Below are positions 36,948 through 46,172 of a stretch of DNA of 64,000 nucleotides, piece by piece. The notes below the pieces were generated by a model. The model was not told the DNA's origin. It ran no database searches and was given only the letters and a program-made list of their open reading frames with translations. The stretch's first letter is position 1; each line of letters opens with the position of its first letter. This DNA is from G965207335 sp965222825. GTDB taxonomy: Bacteria; Pseudomonadota; Gammaproteobacteria; PS1; Pseudothioglobaceae. A program made the translations under genes and the position numbers. The stretch is from assembly GCA_965222825.1 (NCBI GenBank), contig OZ244964.1, positions 744,001 to 808,000 on the forward strand. Direction: 5' to 3'.

Positions 36948-37900
36948 ATGGAAGCACAATTATTAAAACCATTTAGCAAATGGACTAATCTAAAAAACAC
37001 AAAAGAATTTACAGAACTACCTAGTTATGCAATAAATAAGGTTGTGCCAGAAGATACTTTTTTTACTAATAAATTAGTAGCTAAAGAGTGCTTTAATACA
37101 CTGCTAAATACACTTTCTAAAAATAAGATAAATATTAAAAATTATATCTTTATTGAGCCAAGTGCTGGCGATGGGTGTTTTTATGATTTATTGCCGAAAG
37201 GACAAAGGATAGCATTGGATATTAATCCTAGAAAAGAATACATAAAAAATACAAATTATTTAACTTGGTATCCTAGCAAAAAAATAATTATATTGTTGTA
37301 GGCAACCCACCTTTTGGTGTTAGAGGTGCTTTAGCGCTAGCATTTGTAAAGAGGTCTTTATTATTTGCTGATTATGTTGGTTTTATATTGCCTATGAGTT
37401 TTTATACTAATGGCAAAGGTAGTAATATGTCAAGGGTAAAAAATGCCTCTCTAATACATAATGAGAAATTAGCAAATAACGCATTTTATATACCAGATAC
37501 TAAAAAATCTATGTCGGTAAATACAGTGTTTCAAGTGTGGGCAAAAGGTAATAAAAAACAGGTATTTAAGGATTATAATGTAAGCAAATATGTAGATATT
37601 TACACCTGTTGTTCTGCACCTAGTAGATATTGTGGCTTAGGTAGAGGTCGCAAATATGATTGTTTTATTGCTTCTACATTTTATAAAGATAATATAAAAA
37701 TAGTTAAGGAATTTGATGATGTTCAATACGGTTCTGGCTATGGTATGATTATCAAACAAAACAAACAAAAAATATTAAAACTATTAAAAAGTGCTAATTG
37801 GTCTAATTATTGCTCTGATGCTACTAACCACTGTAAACATATAAGAATGTATCATATTAGAAAGTTTTTAGGCGATAACGGTTATGGCATAGAAAAATGA
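36948..37900 (+). pseudogene. DNA N6-adenine methyltransferase, frameshifted at an A7 run
   Basis: The first frame (36948-37301) contains motif I as IEPSAGDGCFYDLLP and ends after YPSKKIIILL. The remaining frame, open from about 37277 to 37900, contains the catalytic motif IV as VVGNPPFG, then a target-recognition region. The switch occurs at seven A residues (37278-37284); eight would give a continuous reading SKKNNYIVVGNPPFG. The protein would then be about 317 residues. It overlaps the following endonuclease remnant by four bases. Slippage-based phase variation, decay and sequencing error are all possible. Confidence 0.75.
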
Positions 37901-38418
37901 TAACTGATAAAATTGCCCAAGATAAACTACTAGATATTGCTAATAAACATAATTCAAGTTTTAAGCAATGGAAAAACAAACAATTTGCCATATTTAAGTA
38001 TTTATCAACAACAGAAAAAGGCGATGCAGGTGAAGATTTTTTAGCAGATATGTTAAAATCTTGTGGATATGGTGATGTATATGTTGTAGAAGGTAGGCGT
38101 GGTCATTATGATGTTTGTGTCAAACATAATGAGAAAGAAGCCTTATTTGAGGTTAAAGTGGCAACAAGAGATATTCATAGTTCTTTTTAATTTAATGGCA
38201 TACGCTATGACAGACAATACACCCATTTATTTTGTTTGGGTGTATCGCCAGATAATATTGGTTATTTGATTATAAAAAAATAGTTAGTAGGTTTTAATAA
38301 TTATAAAATGGTTTCTATGGCAAAAGGTAGTAACGCCTCATTTAAACTAACTAAAAAAGAAAATATTTTAAACTCATTCAATGATTTTAATACAGATATA
38401 AATAAGGTTTTTACTTAA
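37897..38418 (+). pseudogene. Type II restriction endonuclease remnant with two in-frame stops
   Basis: The open part (37897-38187) encodes GDAGEDFLADMLKSCGY and a PD-(D/E)XK-like centre HYDVCVKHNEKEALFEVKVA. It ends in TAA at 38188, probably a former CAA glutamine codon. The same frame continues in sensible protein sequence (FNGIRYDRQYTHLFCLGVSP) to TAG at 38281 and then to TAA at 38416. Together with the frameshifted methyltransferase it forms a decayed restriction-modification system. The specific enzyme family was not recognised. Confidence 0.65.
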
Positions 38419-38524
38419 CTATGAAACAAAAACAACTAAACAGAACTTAGTTGGTAAATTTGTAATAATTGAGAAAAGTATATATAATTTTAGCAACAAT
38501 TTATTTTTATCAGGTTTTTTTATT

Positions 38525-39058
38525 ATGCAACAATTTATAGGCACTACTATTTTATCGGTTCGTAAAAATAATATAGTTGTTATGGGTGGAGATGGGCAAG
38601 TATCTCTGGGAAGCACAATTTTAAAAGGCAATGCCAAAAAGGTGCGAAGACTCTATAATGACAAAGTTTTAGCGGGTTTTGCAGGAGGCACAGCAGATGC
38701 TTTTACTTTGTTTGAGAGATTTGAAGCTAAATTAGAGACTTTTAGTGGCCAACTAACCCGTGCAGCTGTTGAAATGGCAAAAGAATGGCGAACAGATAAA
38801 GCATTGAGACGATTAGAAGCACTGTTATTAGTAGCGGATAAAACCACCTCACTTATGGTATCAGGCAATGGCGATGTAATAGAGCCAGAGATACCACTTA
38901 TGGCTATTGGCTCGGGCGGTAATTTTGCAGAAAGTGCTGCCAGGGCGTTGATAGAGAATACAAATTTAGATGCTAAGGACATAGTTACAAAAAGTCTAAA
39001 TATAGCCGCTGATATTTGTATTTATACCAATAACAATTTAACCATTGAAACACTATAA
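38525..39058 (+). CDS. hslV: ATP-dependent protease HslV peptidase subunit
   Basis: Forms the HslUV protease with the HslU unfoldase. 177 residues. A short propeptide (MQQFIG) precedes the catalytic threonine of TTILSVR. GDGQVSLGSTILKGNAKKVR and GFAGGTADAFTLFE are strongly conserved, and the protein ends near DICIYTNNN. hslU is not next to it; the gene is followed by a hairpin and the convergent iron-transport operon. Confidence 0.96.
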   Translation: MQQFIGTTILSVRKNNIVVMGGDGQVSLGSTILKGNAKKVRRLYNDKVLAGFAGGTADAFTLFERFEAKLETFSGQLTRAAVEMAKEWRTDKALRRLEALLLVADKTTSLMVSGNGDVIEPEIPLMAIGSGGNFAESAARALIENTNLDAKDIVTKSLNIAADICIYTNNNLTIETL

Positions 39059-39074
39059 ATACTCTCTCTGTGAG

Positions 39075-39101
39075 TTTGGTATAGGTCTTGCCTATACCAA
39101 A
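39075..39101. terminator. 11-bp hairpin between convergent hslV and ferric permease genes
   Basis: TTTGGTATAGG (39075-39085) pairs perfectly with CCTATACCAAA (39091-39101) across TCTTG. It has the same core as the hairpins at 5964 and 46707. Both adjacent genes end within 20 bases of it, so it may serve as a bidirectional terminator, although no T run follows. Confidence 0.6.
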
Positions 39102-39119
39102 CATAAATATATTTATTTT

Positions 39120-40736
39120 TTATAAATATCTCTTGTTAGCAGTTAATATTTGCACTAATAACAATAGTAATATTGATATTAAAATCATTGTAATAGCAGG
39201 TATAGATGCTACTTCAAATAAACCTTCTGCACTTAGTTCATACACTTTTATTGCTAAGGTATCAAAACCATAGGGTCTTAATAAATAGGTAGCTGGTAAC
39301 TCTTTTAAAATATCAACTCCAACTAATAATGATGCCGCTAAAATACTAGGCAACATAATGGGCAAATAGATGCGAATAAATAAACGAATACGATTAATTC
39401 CTAATAATCTAGCACTATAAATATATGATGGTTTTATATGCTCAATAGAGGCATCTATGGAGTTATACGCTATTGCCATAAAACGCGATATATAAGCCCA
39501 AAATAATAAAAATATTGAGCCATATAGTAAATGGTTGATTGATTGGCCACCAAAATATATACTAACCACTGATATTTGTTGAATTACATATAATAAACCA
39601 ATAGCCATAATAGAGCCCGGTAAGGCATAACCTAAGGTAGATATTTTAATTAGAGTATTGTTGATAAAATTTTTATTATTTCTGCTAAATAGCACCAGCA
39701 TAGTAGCTATTAAAATAATTAAAGAGGTGGCACCAAAAGTCAGTATAACACTAGAATTTATATTATTGATATAACTACTTGTAGTATAGTTAGAATAATT
39801 ATAATAAGCCCAAACTATTAGTTGTAAAACAGGCATTACAAAAGCTAGCATGAACCAAAATAGCACAAAACCAGTAATTAGCCACTTAGTTATACCAGTT
39901 GGTTTATACAAACGATAATCTAAGATGTTTGTTGAATAATATTTAGCACCACCTCGGGCTTTTTTTTCAAAATGAATTAATAAAAATGCAATTAAAACTA
40001 GCATACTAGACAACTGGGTTGCGGTTTCTATTGAGCGAAAATCCTCCCAAGAAGAATAAATAGCAGTGGTAAAAGTGTCAAAATTAAATAACGATACCAC
40101 GCCAAAATCAGCCAGTGTCTCCATCAAAGTTATTAGCATTCCAGCAAAAATAGCAGGACGCACCATAGGTAGTGATATTCGCCAAAATATACTAAAAAAA
40201 TTTAAACCTAATAATTTAGAGCTTTCTATAATTGCTAATTTTTGTCTGCTAAATGATGCTCTAGCTAGCATATATACATAAGGATAGAATGCTAATACAA
40301 ATATTAAAATAATAGCTAAGTAGCCAGAACGAATATCAAAACCAGAAAAGCCAATATTACCAAATATATCTCTAATAAATGTTTGCACATAACCAGAATA
40401 ATCAAAAACCCCCAGATACACAAAAGCCAGCACATAAGCGGGAATAGTAAATGGTAAAAATAGCGCATATTCTAAATATTTACGGCCGGGAAATTCTACC
40501 ATAACTACCAAATAAGCAAGTATAGTGCCTATTAAGACAACACCAACACCAACACCTATTAGTAAAATACCAGTAGATATTGCTAAATTAGGTAATATAG
40601 TTTTACTAAAATGGCTAATTAACTCATAATCTGGCAACAACCACGATAAAAATACCATAAAAATTGGCATTGAAATTATAAATGCCAATATAGCGACTAT
40701 AGTTGTTTGATTAATAATCTTTGAAATAAACTTCAT
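39120..40736 (-). CDS. fbpB: Ferric iron ABC transporter, fused permease (FbpB-type)
   Basis: 538 residues with two binding-protein-dependent permease domains in tandem, about 12 membrane helices. EAA-type loops appear in both halves (ESSKLLGLNFFSIFWRISLP and YSARLLGINRIRLFIRIYLP). Domain fusion, length and operon partners match FbpB/SfuB/HitB. It takes iron delivered by the periplasmic protein encoded just upstream. The last motif LKELPATYLLRPYGFDTLA is typical of ferric permeases. Confidence 0.92.
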   Translation of the reverse strand: MKFISKIINQTTIVAILAFIISMPIFMVFLSWLLPDYELISHFSKTILPNLAISTGILLIGVGVGVVLIGTILAYLVVMVEFPGRKYLEYALFLPFTIPAYVLAFVYLGVFDYSGYVQTFIRDIFGNIGFSGFDIRSGYLAIILIFVLAFYPYVYMLARASFSRQKLAIIESSKLLGLNFFSIFWRISLPMVRPAIFAGMLITLMETLADFGVVSLFNFDTFTTAIYSSWEDFRSIETATQLSSMLVLIAFLLIHFEKKARGGAKYYSTNILDYRLYKPTGITKWLITGFVLFWFMLAFVMPVLQLIVWAYYNYSNYTTSSYINNINSSVILTFGATSLIILIATMLVLFSRNNKNFINNTLIKISTLGYALPGSIMAIGLLYVIQQISVVSIYFGGQSINHLLYGSIFLLFWAYISRFMAIAYNSIDASIEHIKPSYIYSARLLGINRIRLFIRIYLPIMLPSILAASLLVGVDILKELPATYLLRPYGFDTLAIKVYELSAEGLFEVASIPAITMILISILLLLLVQILTANKRYL

Positions 40737-40768
40737 AATAATGCTATTATTTAAAGGTTATTATGCTA

Positions 40769-41806
40769 TTACTTGTAGTTGTTTTTGTGCATTATCTTAA
40801 CTGCTTCTGCTTGTAGTTTACCTGCAAATGATAAGTTCATTTTATCTTGGGTAAAATTGCCTAATGCTATTAATTCCTTAGGTAGTTTGGTATCAGGATT
40901 TGCTGGGTATTCTTTATTTAATTTAGCATATATTTGTTGAGCTTTATCTTTTGTTAGCCATATTAGTAACTTTTTTGCTGCTTCTTTGTGTTTGGCGTAT
41001 TTTGTTATACCCGCACCTGATATATTAACATGGACGCCTGTTGTTTGTTGATTTGCCCAAAATAATTTTAAGTGTGCAATTGGATTTTTAGTTATTAAAC
41101 GCACAAAATAATAACTATTTACCAAGCCAACATCACATTGTCCAGCTATAATAGATTTCATAACTTGTGAGTCTTTAGCATTAGGTTTTGTTACTAGATT
41201 TTTTACCCAGCCTGCTATAATCTTGTTAGTATTTTCGTAGCCTTTGTGGTATAAAATTGATGCTACTAATGATTTGGTATATATTTTTTTTGATGTTCTA
41301 AGACATAACCTGCCTTTAAACTTAGAACTTGCTAAGTCTGCATAAGTGGATAATTCATCAGGCTTGACTCTATCTGTGCTATAGACAATAGTTCGAGCTC
41401 TTACTGATAAACCAGTCCAAAAGCCTTGAGTATCTCTTAAATGACTAGGTATGTTGCTATTAATATCTTTACTATTAATGCTACTAAATAAGCCTTGATT
41501 TGTAGCATACCAAAGATTACCAGCATCAACAACCATTAGCATATCAGCCTTAGTTTTACTGCCTTCTAGCTTAATTCTCTCAATTAACGAATTACCTTTG
41601 GCTGTTAAATATTCAACCTTAATGCCAGTATCTTTGCTAAATTCATCAAATAACGGCTTAATTAAACGCTCTTTTCTTGCACTATAAACCACCACCTTAT
41701 TATCTGTGTTTTTATTATATGTTGTGGTGCTGTGTGTTGCTTCTTGGGCATAATTTAGCGTAAAAAATAAGCTAAGTAGCAGTATTGATATAATTTTTAT
41801 TTTCAT
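40769..41806 (-). CDS. fbpA: Ferric iron ABC transporter substrate-binding protein (FbpA-type)
   Basis: 345 residues with a signal peptide ending near LNYA. The mature start (KVVVYSARKERLIKPLFDEFSKDTG) and the stretch ADMLMVVDAGNLWYA are diagnostic of the FbpA/FutA family. A tyrosine pair in NSYYF near residue 240 fits the iron ligands. It lies between the ATPase and permease genes of the same operon. Confidence 0.93.
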   Translation of the reverse strand: MKIKIISILLLSLFFTLNYAQEATHSTTTYNKNTDNKVVVYSARKERLIKPLFDEFSKDTGIKVEYLTAKGNSLIERIKLEGSKTKADMLMVVDAGNLWYATNQGLFSSINSKDINSNIPSHLRDTQGFWTGLSVRARTIVYSTDRVKPDELSTYADLASSKFKGRLCLRTSKKIYTKSLVASILYHKGYENTNKIIAGWVKNLVTKPNAKDSQVMKSIIAGQCDVGLVNSYYFVRLITKNPIAHLKLFWANQQTTGVHVNISGAGITKYAKHKEAAKKLLIWLTKDKAQQIYAKLNKEYPANPDTKLPKELIALGNFTQDKMNLSFAGKLQAEAVKIMHKNNYK

Positions 41807-41891
41807 AAATGTTTGTTAGATATTAGCCATACTTTATTAAAAAAATATGTTTAACTTTCATTTTATATCTCCTTATGTTTTTATCGTGCAC

Positions 41892-42539
41892 TCAAACCTC
41901 TAACCTTTTATTAGATATTAGTCCAACTTTATCAGAGAAAATACTTGCCTCTTGTTTATTATGGGTTACAAGGATTGAGGTAATTTTTTTTTGTTTTAAA
42001 ATATTACGCACATCAGATATTAATTTATCCTTGTGTTTTTTATCTAAATTAGAAAAAGGCTCATCCAATAATAATAGTTTTGGCTCTTTTGCCAAAGATC
42101 TTGCTAATGATACTCTTTGTTGTTCTCCACCTGATAATTGGTGTGGATATTTGCTTTCAATATTTGGCAGGTCAATAAGCTCTAGTAATTGTTTTACTTT
42201 TTGTATGCGGTATTTCTTAGGGTGTTTTAGTAAGCCAAAACCTATATTTTTAGCAATATTTAGGTGTGGGAATAAAGAATAATCCTGAAATACCATGCCT
42301 ATATTGCGTTTTTCTGGTGCAATAATATGTTTACCGTTGGCACTTAGACTTATATCATCTAGGACTACCGAGCCTGATAATGCACTGTCAAGCCCAGCAA
42401 TAAATCTTAATGCTGAGCTTTTGCCGCTACCACTATCTCCAAGCATAGATAATATATCGCCAGAATTTAACACTAACTCAAAATTATCCAATACTACATT
42501 ATTCTTATAACTAATAGCTAGGTTATTAATTGCTAACAT
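41892..42539 (-). CDS. fbpC: Ferric iron ABC transporter ATPase (FbpC-type, short)
   Basis: 215 residues: Walker A is GDSGSGKSS, the Q loop MVFQDYSLFPHL, the signature LSGGEQQRVSLARSLA and Walker B LLLLDEPFSN. The C-terminal regulatory/TOBE region of about 120 residues seen in FbpC is absent, so the protein ends soon after the switch histidine (LVTHNKQEAS). First gene of the leftward iron operon, 18 bases downstream of a Fur box. Confidence 0.9.
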   Translation of the reverse strand: MLAINNLAISYKNNVVLDNFELVLNSGDILSMLGDSGSGKSSALRFIAGLDSALSGSVVLDDISLSANGKHIIAPEKRNIGMVFQDYSLFPHLNIAKNIGFGLLKHPKKYRIQKVKQLLELIDLPNIESKYPHQLSGGEQQRVSLARSLAKEPKLLLLDEPFSNLDKKHKDKLISDVRNILKQKKITSILVTHNKQEASIFSDKVGLISNKRLEV

Positions 42540-42556
42540 TTATTAAATTTGTAAAT

Positions 42557-42575
42557 GATAATGATTATCATTATA
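42557..42575 (-). promoter_or_regulatory. Fur box controlling the ferric iron transport operon
   Basis: GATAATGATTATCATTATA matches the classical 19-bp Fur consensus GATAATGATAATCATTATC at 17 positions and is itself palindromic. Its position 18 bases before the fbpC start predicts repression of fbpCAB when iron is sufficient. Confidence 0.9.
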
Positions 42576-42787
42576 CATTAGAAAATAAATAATACAATAT
42601 TTTTTTTAGTTAATACTTGTTAGATTTTTTAAATAACAGAAACACTTATATTTTTTATTAAATATTATGTCTGCTTATATTTTTGTAATTATTTTTACGG
42701 TATTTGTTACTTGTTTAATAAAAAGCTAAATCTAACTTGCTATTAGTACATATCATAAATTGGATTTGTGGGATTAGCTTGTTTTAT

Positions 42788-42840
42788 CTGCTTTCTGTCC
42801 TCTGTCCTCTGCCTTCCATCCTCTGTCCTCTGCCCTCTGC
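42788..42840. repeat. Imperfect pyrimidine-rich 7-mer tandem repeat
   Basis: Units close to CTCTGTC and CTCTGCC are repeated about six times with interruptions. A short inverted relative (GGCAGGGAC then GAGGACAG) lies after dnaB at about 17092-17116. It is just beyond the comF stop. Function is unknown. Confidence 0.6.
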
Positions 42841-42847
42841 ACTGCAC

Positions 42848-43516
42848 CTAATTTAACTCAGCCCTAGCAAGACAAATAACATCTATTATAATATTTGGAT
42901 TGGCTGTTGTTATGGTTTTTGCTAACTCGTTTGTGGTTGCACCGCTTGTTAAGACATCATCAATTATTAAAACTTTGTTAGCCTTAATTAAACTAGTGCT
43001 AAATGCACCTTTGATATGCTTTAACCTTGCTTTTAATTTTAAGCTTGCTAGTGCTGGGGTGTTTTTATTTCTTAAACAAGTATTACTAGATACTATATTA
43101 GGATAGTGCTCTTTGATAGTAGCTAGTAATTCTAAACTTTGATTAAAACCCCTTTTTCTAATTTTCTTTTTGTGTAGTGGCACTGGGATTATTAAATCAT
43201 AAGCACCATTATAGTTAATAATTTTTTTATAGGCACTATAAACTTTATTGGCAAAAAATTTACCGATAAATAATTTTTGCTGGTATTTAAATTGCTCAAT
43301 TAAATACACCATAGCATCAGAATAACAATATAAAGCATAAGTTTTATTAATAATAGGTGTGTTTTCTAAACATATACCGCAGTATTTAGCATCGGTATTA
43401 ATAGGTATAGCACAAGTTATGCAACGGTTGTTTTTAGTTGGTAGTAATTTATTGCAATTATCGCATATTGCGTTTTTTGTTAGTTTAGTGCATAAATAGC
43501 ATTGTTGTTTTAGCAT
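42848..43516 (-). CDS. comF: ComF-family phosphoribosyltransferase-like protein
   Basis: 222 residues. The N-terminal zinc-finger region has CYLC, CDNC, CITC and CGIC pairs. The C-terminal domain has LIIPVPLHKKKIRKRGFNQS and the PRPP-type loop VLIIDDVLTSGATTNEL. ComF homologues take part in natural transformation or, as GntX, in carbon metabolism. The substrate is unknown. No competence neighbours are visible in the window. Confidence 0.88.
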   Translation of the reverse strand: MLKQQCYLCTKLTKNAICDNCNKLLPTKNNRCITCAIPINTDAKYCGICLENTPIINKTYALYCYSDAMVYLIEQFKYQQKLFIGKFFANKVYSAYKKIINYNGAYDLIIPVPLHKKKIRKRGFNQSLELLATIKEHYPNIVSSNTCLRNKNTPALASLKLKARLKHIKGAFSTSLIKANKVLIIDDVLTSGATTNELAKTITTANPNIIIDVICLARAELN

Positions 43517-43587
43517 TTAGAATCCTATTATACAAGTCCAACTTTTGAATTGCAAAAGTGGTAATTCTTACATATCCAAAACCAGAA

Positions 43588-43760
43588 ACCAAACTTCGAC
43601 GCCGGGCTTCTAACAACTTCCAAGAACAGGAAGGACCTATGCCAAACTCTAACAATAGTTAAACTTGGTGGTCTCTGCTTCAAGATTGTTTAGAGGCTCT
43701 TTTATAGAGGTTGAACCTCGTTATTTTATCAAGGCTTTAAGGGTTAATCGGAGCCTTCCT
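43588..43760. repeat. Family A repeat followed by two family B ends, downstream of comF and yaaA
   Basis: 43588-43654 is the best full family A copy: its complement reads TTGTTAGAGTTTGG, then CCTTCCTGTTCTTGG, then GAAGCCCGGCGTCGAAG, as near 5881-5952. Family B ends follow (TTGTTTAGAGGCTC at about 43686-43700 and GGGTTAATCGGAGCC at 43741-43755). The last one overlaps the 3' end of yaaA. Confidence 0.7.
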
Positions 43761-44504
43761 AGTAAATATCCAGTGCCAATTATTTGATAGTTTTTGATTA
43801 AATTTATAATTAGTGCTATTAAAATTTATTAGTTTAGTATGGTCTGTTATACGGTTTTTTATAATGAAGTTTACCATTAAGCCTCTGGCTTTTTTAGCAT
43901 AAATACCAATAGTTTTGTATTTATTATTTTTTAGTTCTTTAAAGTCTATTTGCAATATTTTTGCCATTAGGTATTTTTTATCTATAGCTTTAAAATACTC
44001 ATTAGATGCTAGGTTTACTAATATTTTTTTCTCGTGCTTATTTATCTCATTACTTATTGTCTTAGCCCAAAATTTATATAGATTAGCACCATTTTTATTG
44101 ACTAATTTAATACCCATTTCTAAACGATAGGCTTGAATTAAATCCATAGGTGCTAATAAGCCATATAGACCAGATAAAATGCGTAAGTTTTGCTGGGCAA
44201 AACTAAAATCATTTTTAGTATAATTATCAATAGTTATACCACTATAAACATCGCCCTTAAATGCTAGTAGTGCTTGTTTGGCATTACTTAGGTTAAATGG
44301 AGTGTGAAAATCTTGGTAGCGGTTATAGTTAAGTTTAGCTAGATTATCGCTAATAGACATTAGGTTTTTAATTTCTTTGTGGGATAATTTTTTTAAAATT
44401 TTAACTAATTCATTTGAGTTAGTTAAATTATTTGGCATACTAAATTCTTTGACTGTAGTTTGATCAAAGTTTTGAGTTTTAGATGGCGATATTACTGTAA
44501 GCAT
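43737..44504 (-). CDS. yaaA: Peroxide stress protein YaaA (DUF328)
   Basis: 255 residues (E. coli 258). The N-terminus MLTVISPSKTQNFD and the motifs AFKGDVYSGI, LSGLYGLLAPMDLIQAYRLEMG and LVNLASNEYF are typical. E. coli YaaA lowers intracellular free iron under peroxide stress and binds DNA. The last residues (RKAPINP and stop) are encoded by a family B repeat end. The start is three bases after the mnmE stop, so it is co-transcribed with mnmE. Confidence 0.94.
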   Translation of the reverse strand: MLTVISPSKTQNFDQTTVKEFSMPNNLTNSNELVKILKKLSHKEIKNLMSISDNLAKLNYNRYQDFHTPFNLSNAKQALLAFKGDVYSGITIDNYTKNDFSFAQQNLRILSGLYGLLAPMDLIQAYRLEMGIKLVNKNGANLYKFWAKTISNEINKHEKKILVNLASNEYFKAIDKKYLMAKILQIDFKELKNNKYKTIGIYAKKARGLMVNFIIKNRITDHTKLINFNSTNYKFNQKLSNNWHWIFTRKAPINP

Positions 44505-44507
44505 AAT

Positions 44508-45836
44508 CTACTTTCCAATACAAAAGTTACTAAATATCTCTCCTAATAAATCATCAGAGCTAAATTTACCTGTTATTTTACTAAGTGCTAGGGCTGATAA
44601 TCTTAAATCTTCGGCTAACATTTCTCTAATATCTTCTTTGACTTGTTGTTTTGCACTATCTAAGTATTGCTTAGCTTCTACTAGGGCATTGATATGACGC
44701 TCTCTTGCTAAAATAGTATGCTCACCTAAGTCATTAACACCAACTATTTTTAATAATTGCTCTGTTAATAACTCTAGCCCTGTTTGCTGTTTTGCTGATA
44801 TGGCAATCTCTATGCCATATTCTTTATTAGTAATTGTAGGTTTTTCATTATTTAGGTCAATTTTATTTTTTATAAATAGTAATGGTTTATTGTATATATT
44901 TTTGGGCAAAATACTTCTATCTAAACCTTGCTTAGTATCAAAAATTACTATTACACAATCGGCCTTATCTAACGCTTTATAGGTTCTTTTTATGCCTTCT
45001 TGTTCAATAATATTATTACTATTTCTTAATCCAGCAGTATCGAGGATATTAATATCAACCCCTTTTATATTAATAGTTTCACAAATAACATCTCTGGTTG
45101 TGCCAGCAATATTGGTTACTATTGCTGTGTCTTGTTTACTAAGAGCGTTTAATAAACTAGACTTACCGACATTAGGTTTGCCAATTATAGCCACAAAAAT
45201 ACCATCTCTTAGTATGGTGCCATCTTTGGCATTGGTTATTATATTATTAAGTTTAGTATATATTAAATTTAATTGCTCGGACATATAATTAGTATTTTTA
45301 CTATCAATATCTTGGTCACTAAAATCTATTGTAGCTTCAACAAAAACTCTTAATTTGTTTAGTTTTGTTACTAAACTATTGATATTTTTAGAAAATTCTC
45401 CACTTAATGAGCGGATAGCAGACTGGGCACTTTGTTTACTACTTGCTGTTATTAAATCAGCAATAGCCTCTGCTTGTATCAAGTCAATTTTACCATTTAA
45501 AAACGCCCTTTTGCTAAACTCACCAGCATCTGCTATTCTTACGCCTAATTTTATTATCTCTGTTATTAAAGTATTAACAACAGCAATACTGCCATGGGTT
45601 TGAAATTCTAAAACATCCTCGCCAGTATATGAATTCGGTGACTTATAAAAAATAGCAATACCTTTATCAATAATACTACCATCATTAGCAAAAAAGTTGC
45701 CATAATAAGCGTAACGATTTTTTGGAGTTTTTTGTAAAATTTTTTTCGCAACCAACAAAGATTTATCTCCAGATATGCGCAAAACTGCTATTGCTGCTCG
45801 TCCAGTTGCACTTGCCTGTGCTATTATGGTTGACAT
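44508..45836 (-). CDS. mnmE: tRNA modification GTPase MnmE
   Basis: With MnmG, modifies U34 of tRNAs that read NNA/NNG codons. 442 residues (E. coli 454). The N-terminal folate-binding domain has EFSKRAFLNGKIDL. The G domain has G1 GKPNVGKSSLLNAL, G3 DTAG and G4 NKID. The protein ends with the invariant CIGK. In E. coli it follows yidC; here the two are 44 kb apart, a rearrangement relative to the classic origin cluster. Confidence 0.97.
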   Translation of the reverse strand: MSTIIAQASATGRAAIAVLRISGDKSLLVAKKILQKTPKNRYAYYGNFFANDGSIIDKGIAIFYKSPNSYTGEDVLEFQTHGSIAVVNTLITEIIKLGVRIADAGEFSKRAFLNGKIDLIQAEAIADLITASSKQSAQSAIRSLSGEFSKNINSLVTKLNKLRVFVEATIDFSDQDIDSKNTNYMSEQLNLIYTKLNNIITNAKDGTILRDGIFVAIIGKPNVGKSSLLNALSKQDTAIVTNIAGTTRDVICETINIKGVDINILDTAGLRNSNNIIEQEGIKRTYKALDKADCVIVIFDTKQGLDRSILPKNIYNKPLLFIKNKIDLNNEKPTITNKEYGIEIAISAKQQTGLELLTEQLLKIVGVNDLGEHTILARERHINALVEAKQYLDSAKQQVKEDIREMLAEDLRLSALALSKITGKFSSDDLLGEIFSNFCIGK

Positions 45837-45949
45837 TTTATATTTATAAGTTAGATAAACTATTATTTAAAATTATACCCATTGAAAAATTATATTTAGT
45901 GCTGTATTGCTAAACTATATTAGTATATTATAATTTTTTAATATAGTTC

Positions 45950-45977
45950 TTGCATTATAAAAAAATATCTGTATAAT
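45950..45977 (+). promoter_or_regulatory. Promoter candidate, upstream copy
   Basis: TTGCAT at 45950-45955 and TATAAT at 45972-45977 are separated by 16 bases, close to a sigma-70 promoter. It is repeated 113 bases downstream. Confidence 0.55.
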
Positions 45978-46062
45978 AATCATTTATCAATTGTGATTTA
46001 TGTTGTATTTAGTGCTGTATTGCTAAAATATATTAGTATATTATAATTTTTTAATATAATTC

Positions 46063-46090
46063 TTGCATTATAAAAAAATATCTGTATAAT
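46063..46090 (+). promoter_or_regulatory. Promoter candidate, downstream copy
   Basis: TTGCAT at 46063-46068 and TATAAT at 46085-46090 with a 16-base spacer. The leader to the ATG at 46173 would be about 75 bases. Being duplicated and near-consensus, the pair suggests strong expression. Confidence 0.6.
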
Positions 46091-46172
46091 AGTTACTAAA
46101 TGTAATTTATATTGCATTTGATATGTAGAATATTTGGTTCTACATTTTATTTTTAAAATTTTAGGAGATAAT

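Larger units (their letters stand above)
42540..42847. other. 308-base intergenic region between comF and the iron operon
   Basis: It holds the Fur box (42557-42575), AT-rich sequence, a repeat-like stretch near 42749 (CATATCATAAATTGGATTTG, similar to 48880) and a pyrimidine-rich 7-mer microrepeat at 42788-42840. No gene is seen. Confidence 0.6.
45893..46091 (+). repeat. 86-bp direct repeat duplicating a promoter region
   Basis: 45893-45978 and 46006-46091 are nearly identical (only a couple of mismatches) with a 113-base period. Both contain the same promoter-like pair. The duplication lies directly upstream of the small WGPWG protein gene. Confidence 0.88.

Noticed and set aside
38188..38283. 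Stop-codon recoding in the endonuclease remnant
   Set aside because: The two in-frame stops are TAA and TAG, without a stem-loop or context suggesting selenocysteine or pyrrolysine; decay is simpler.
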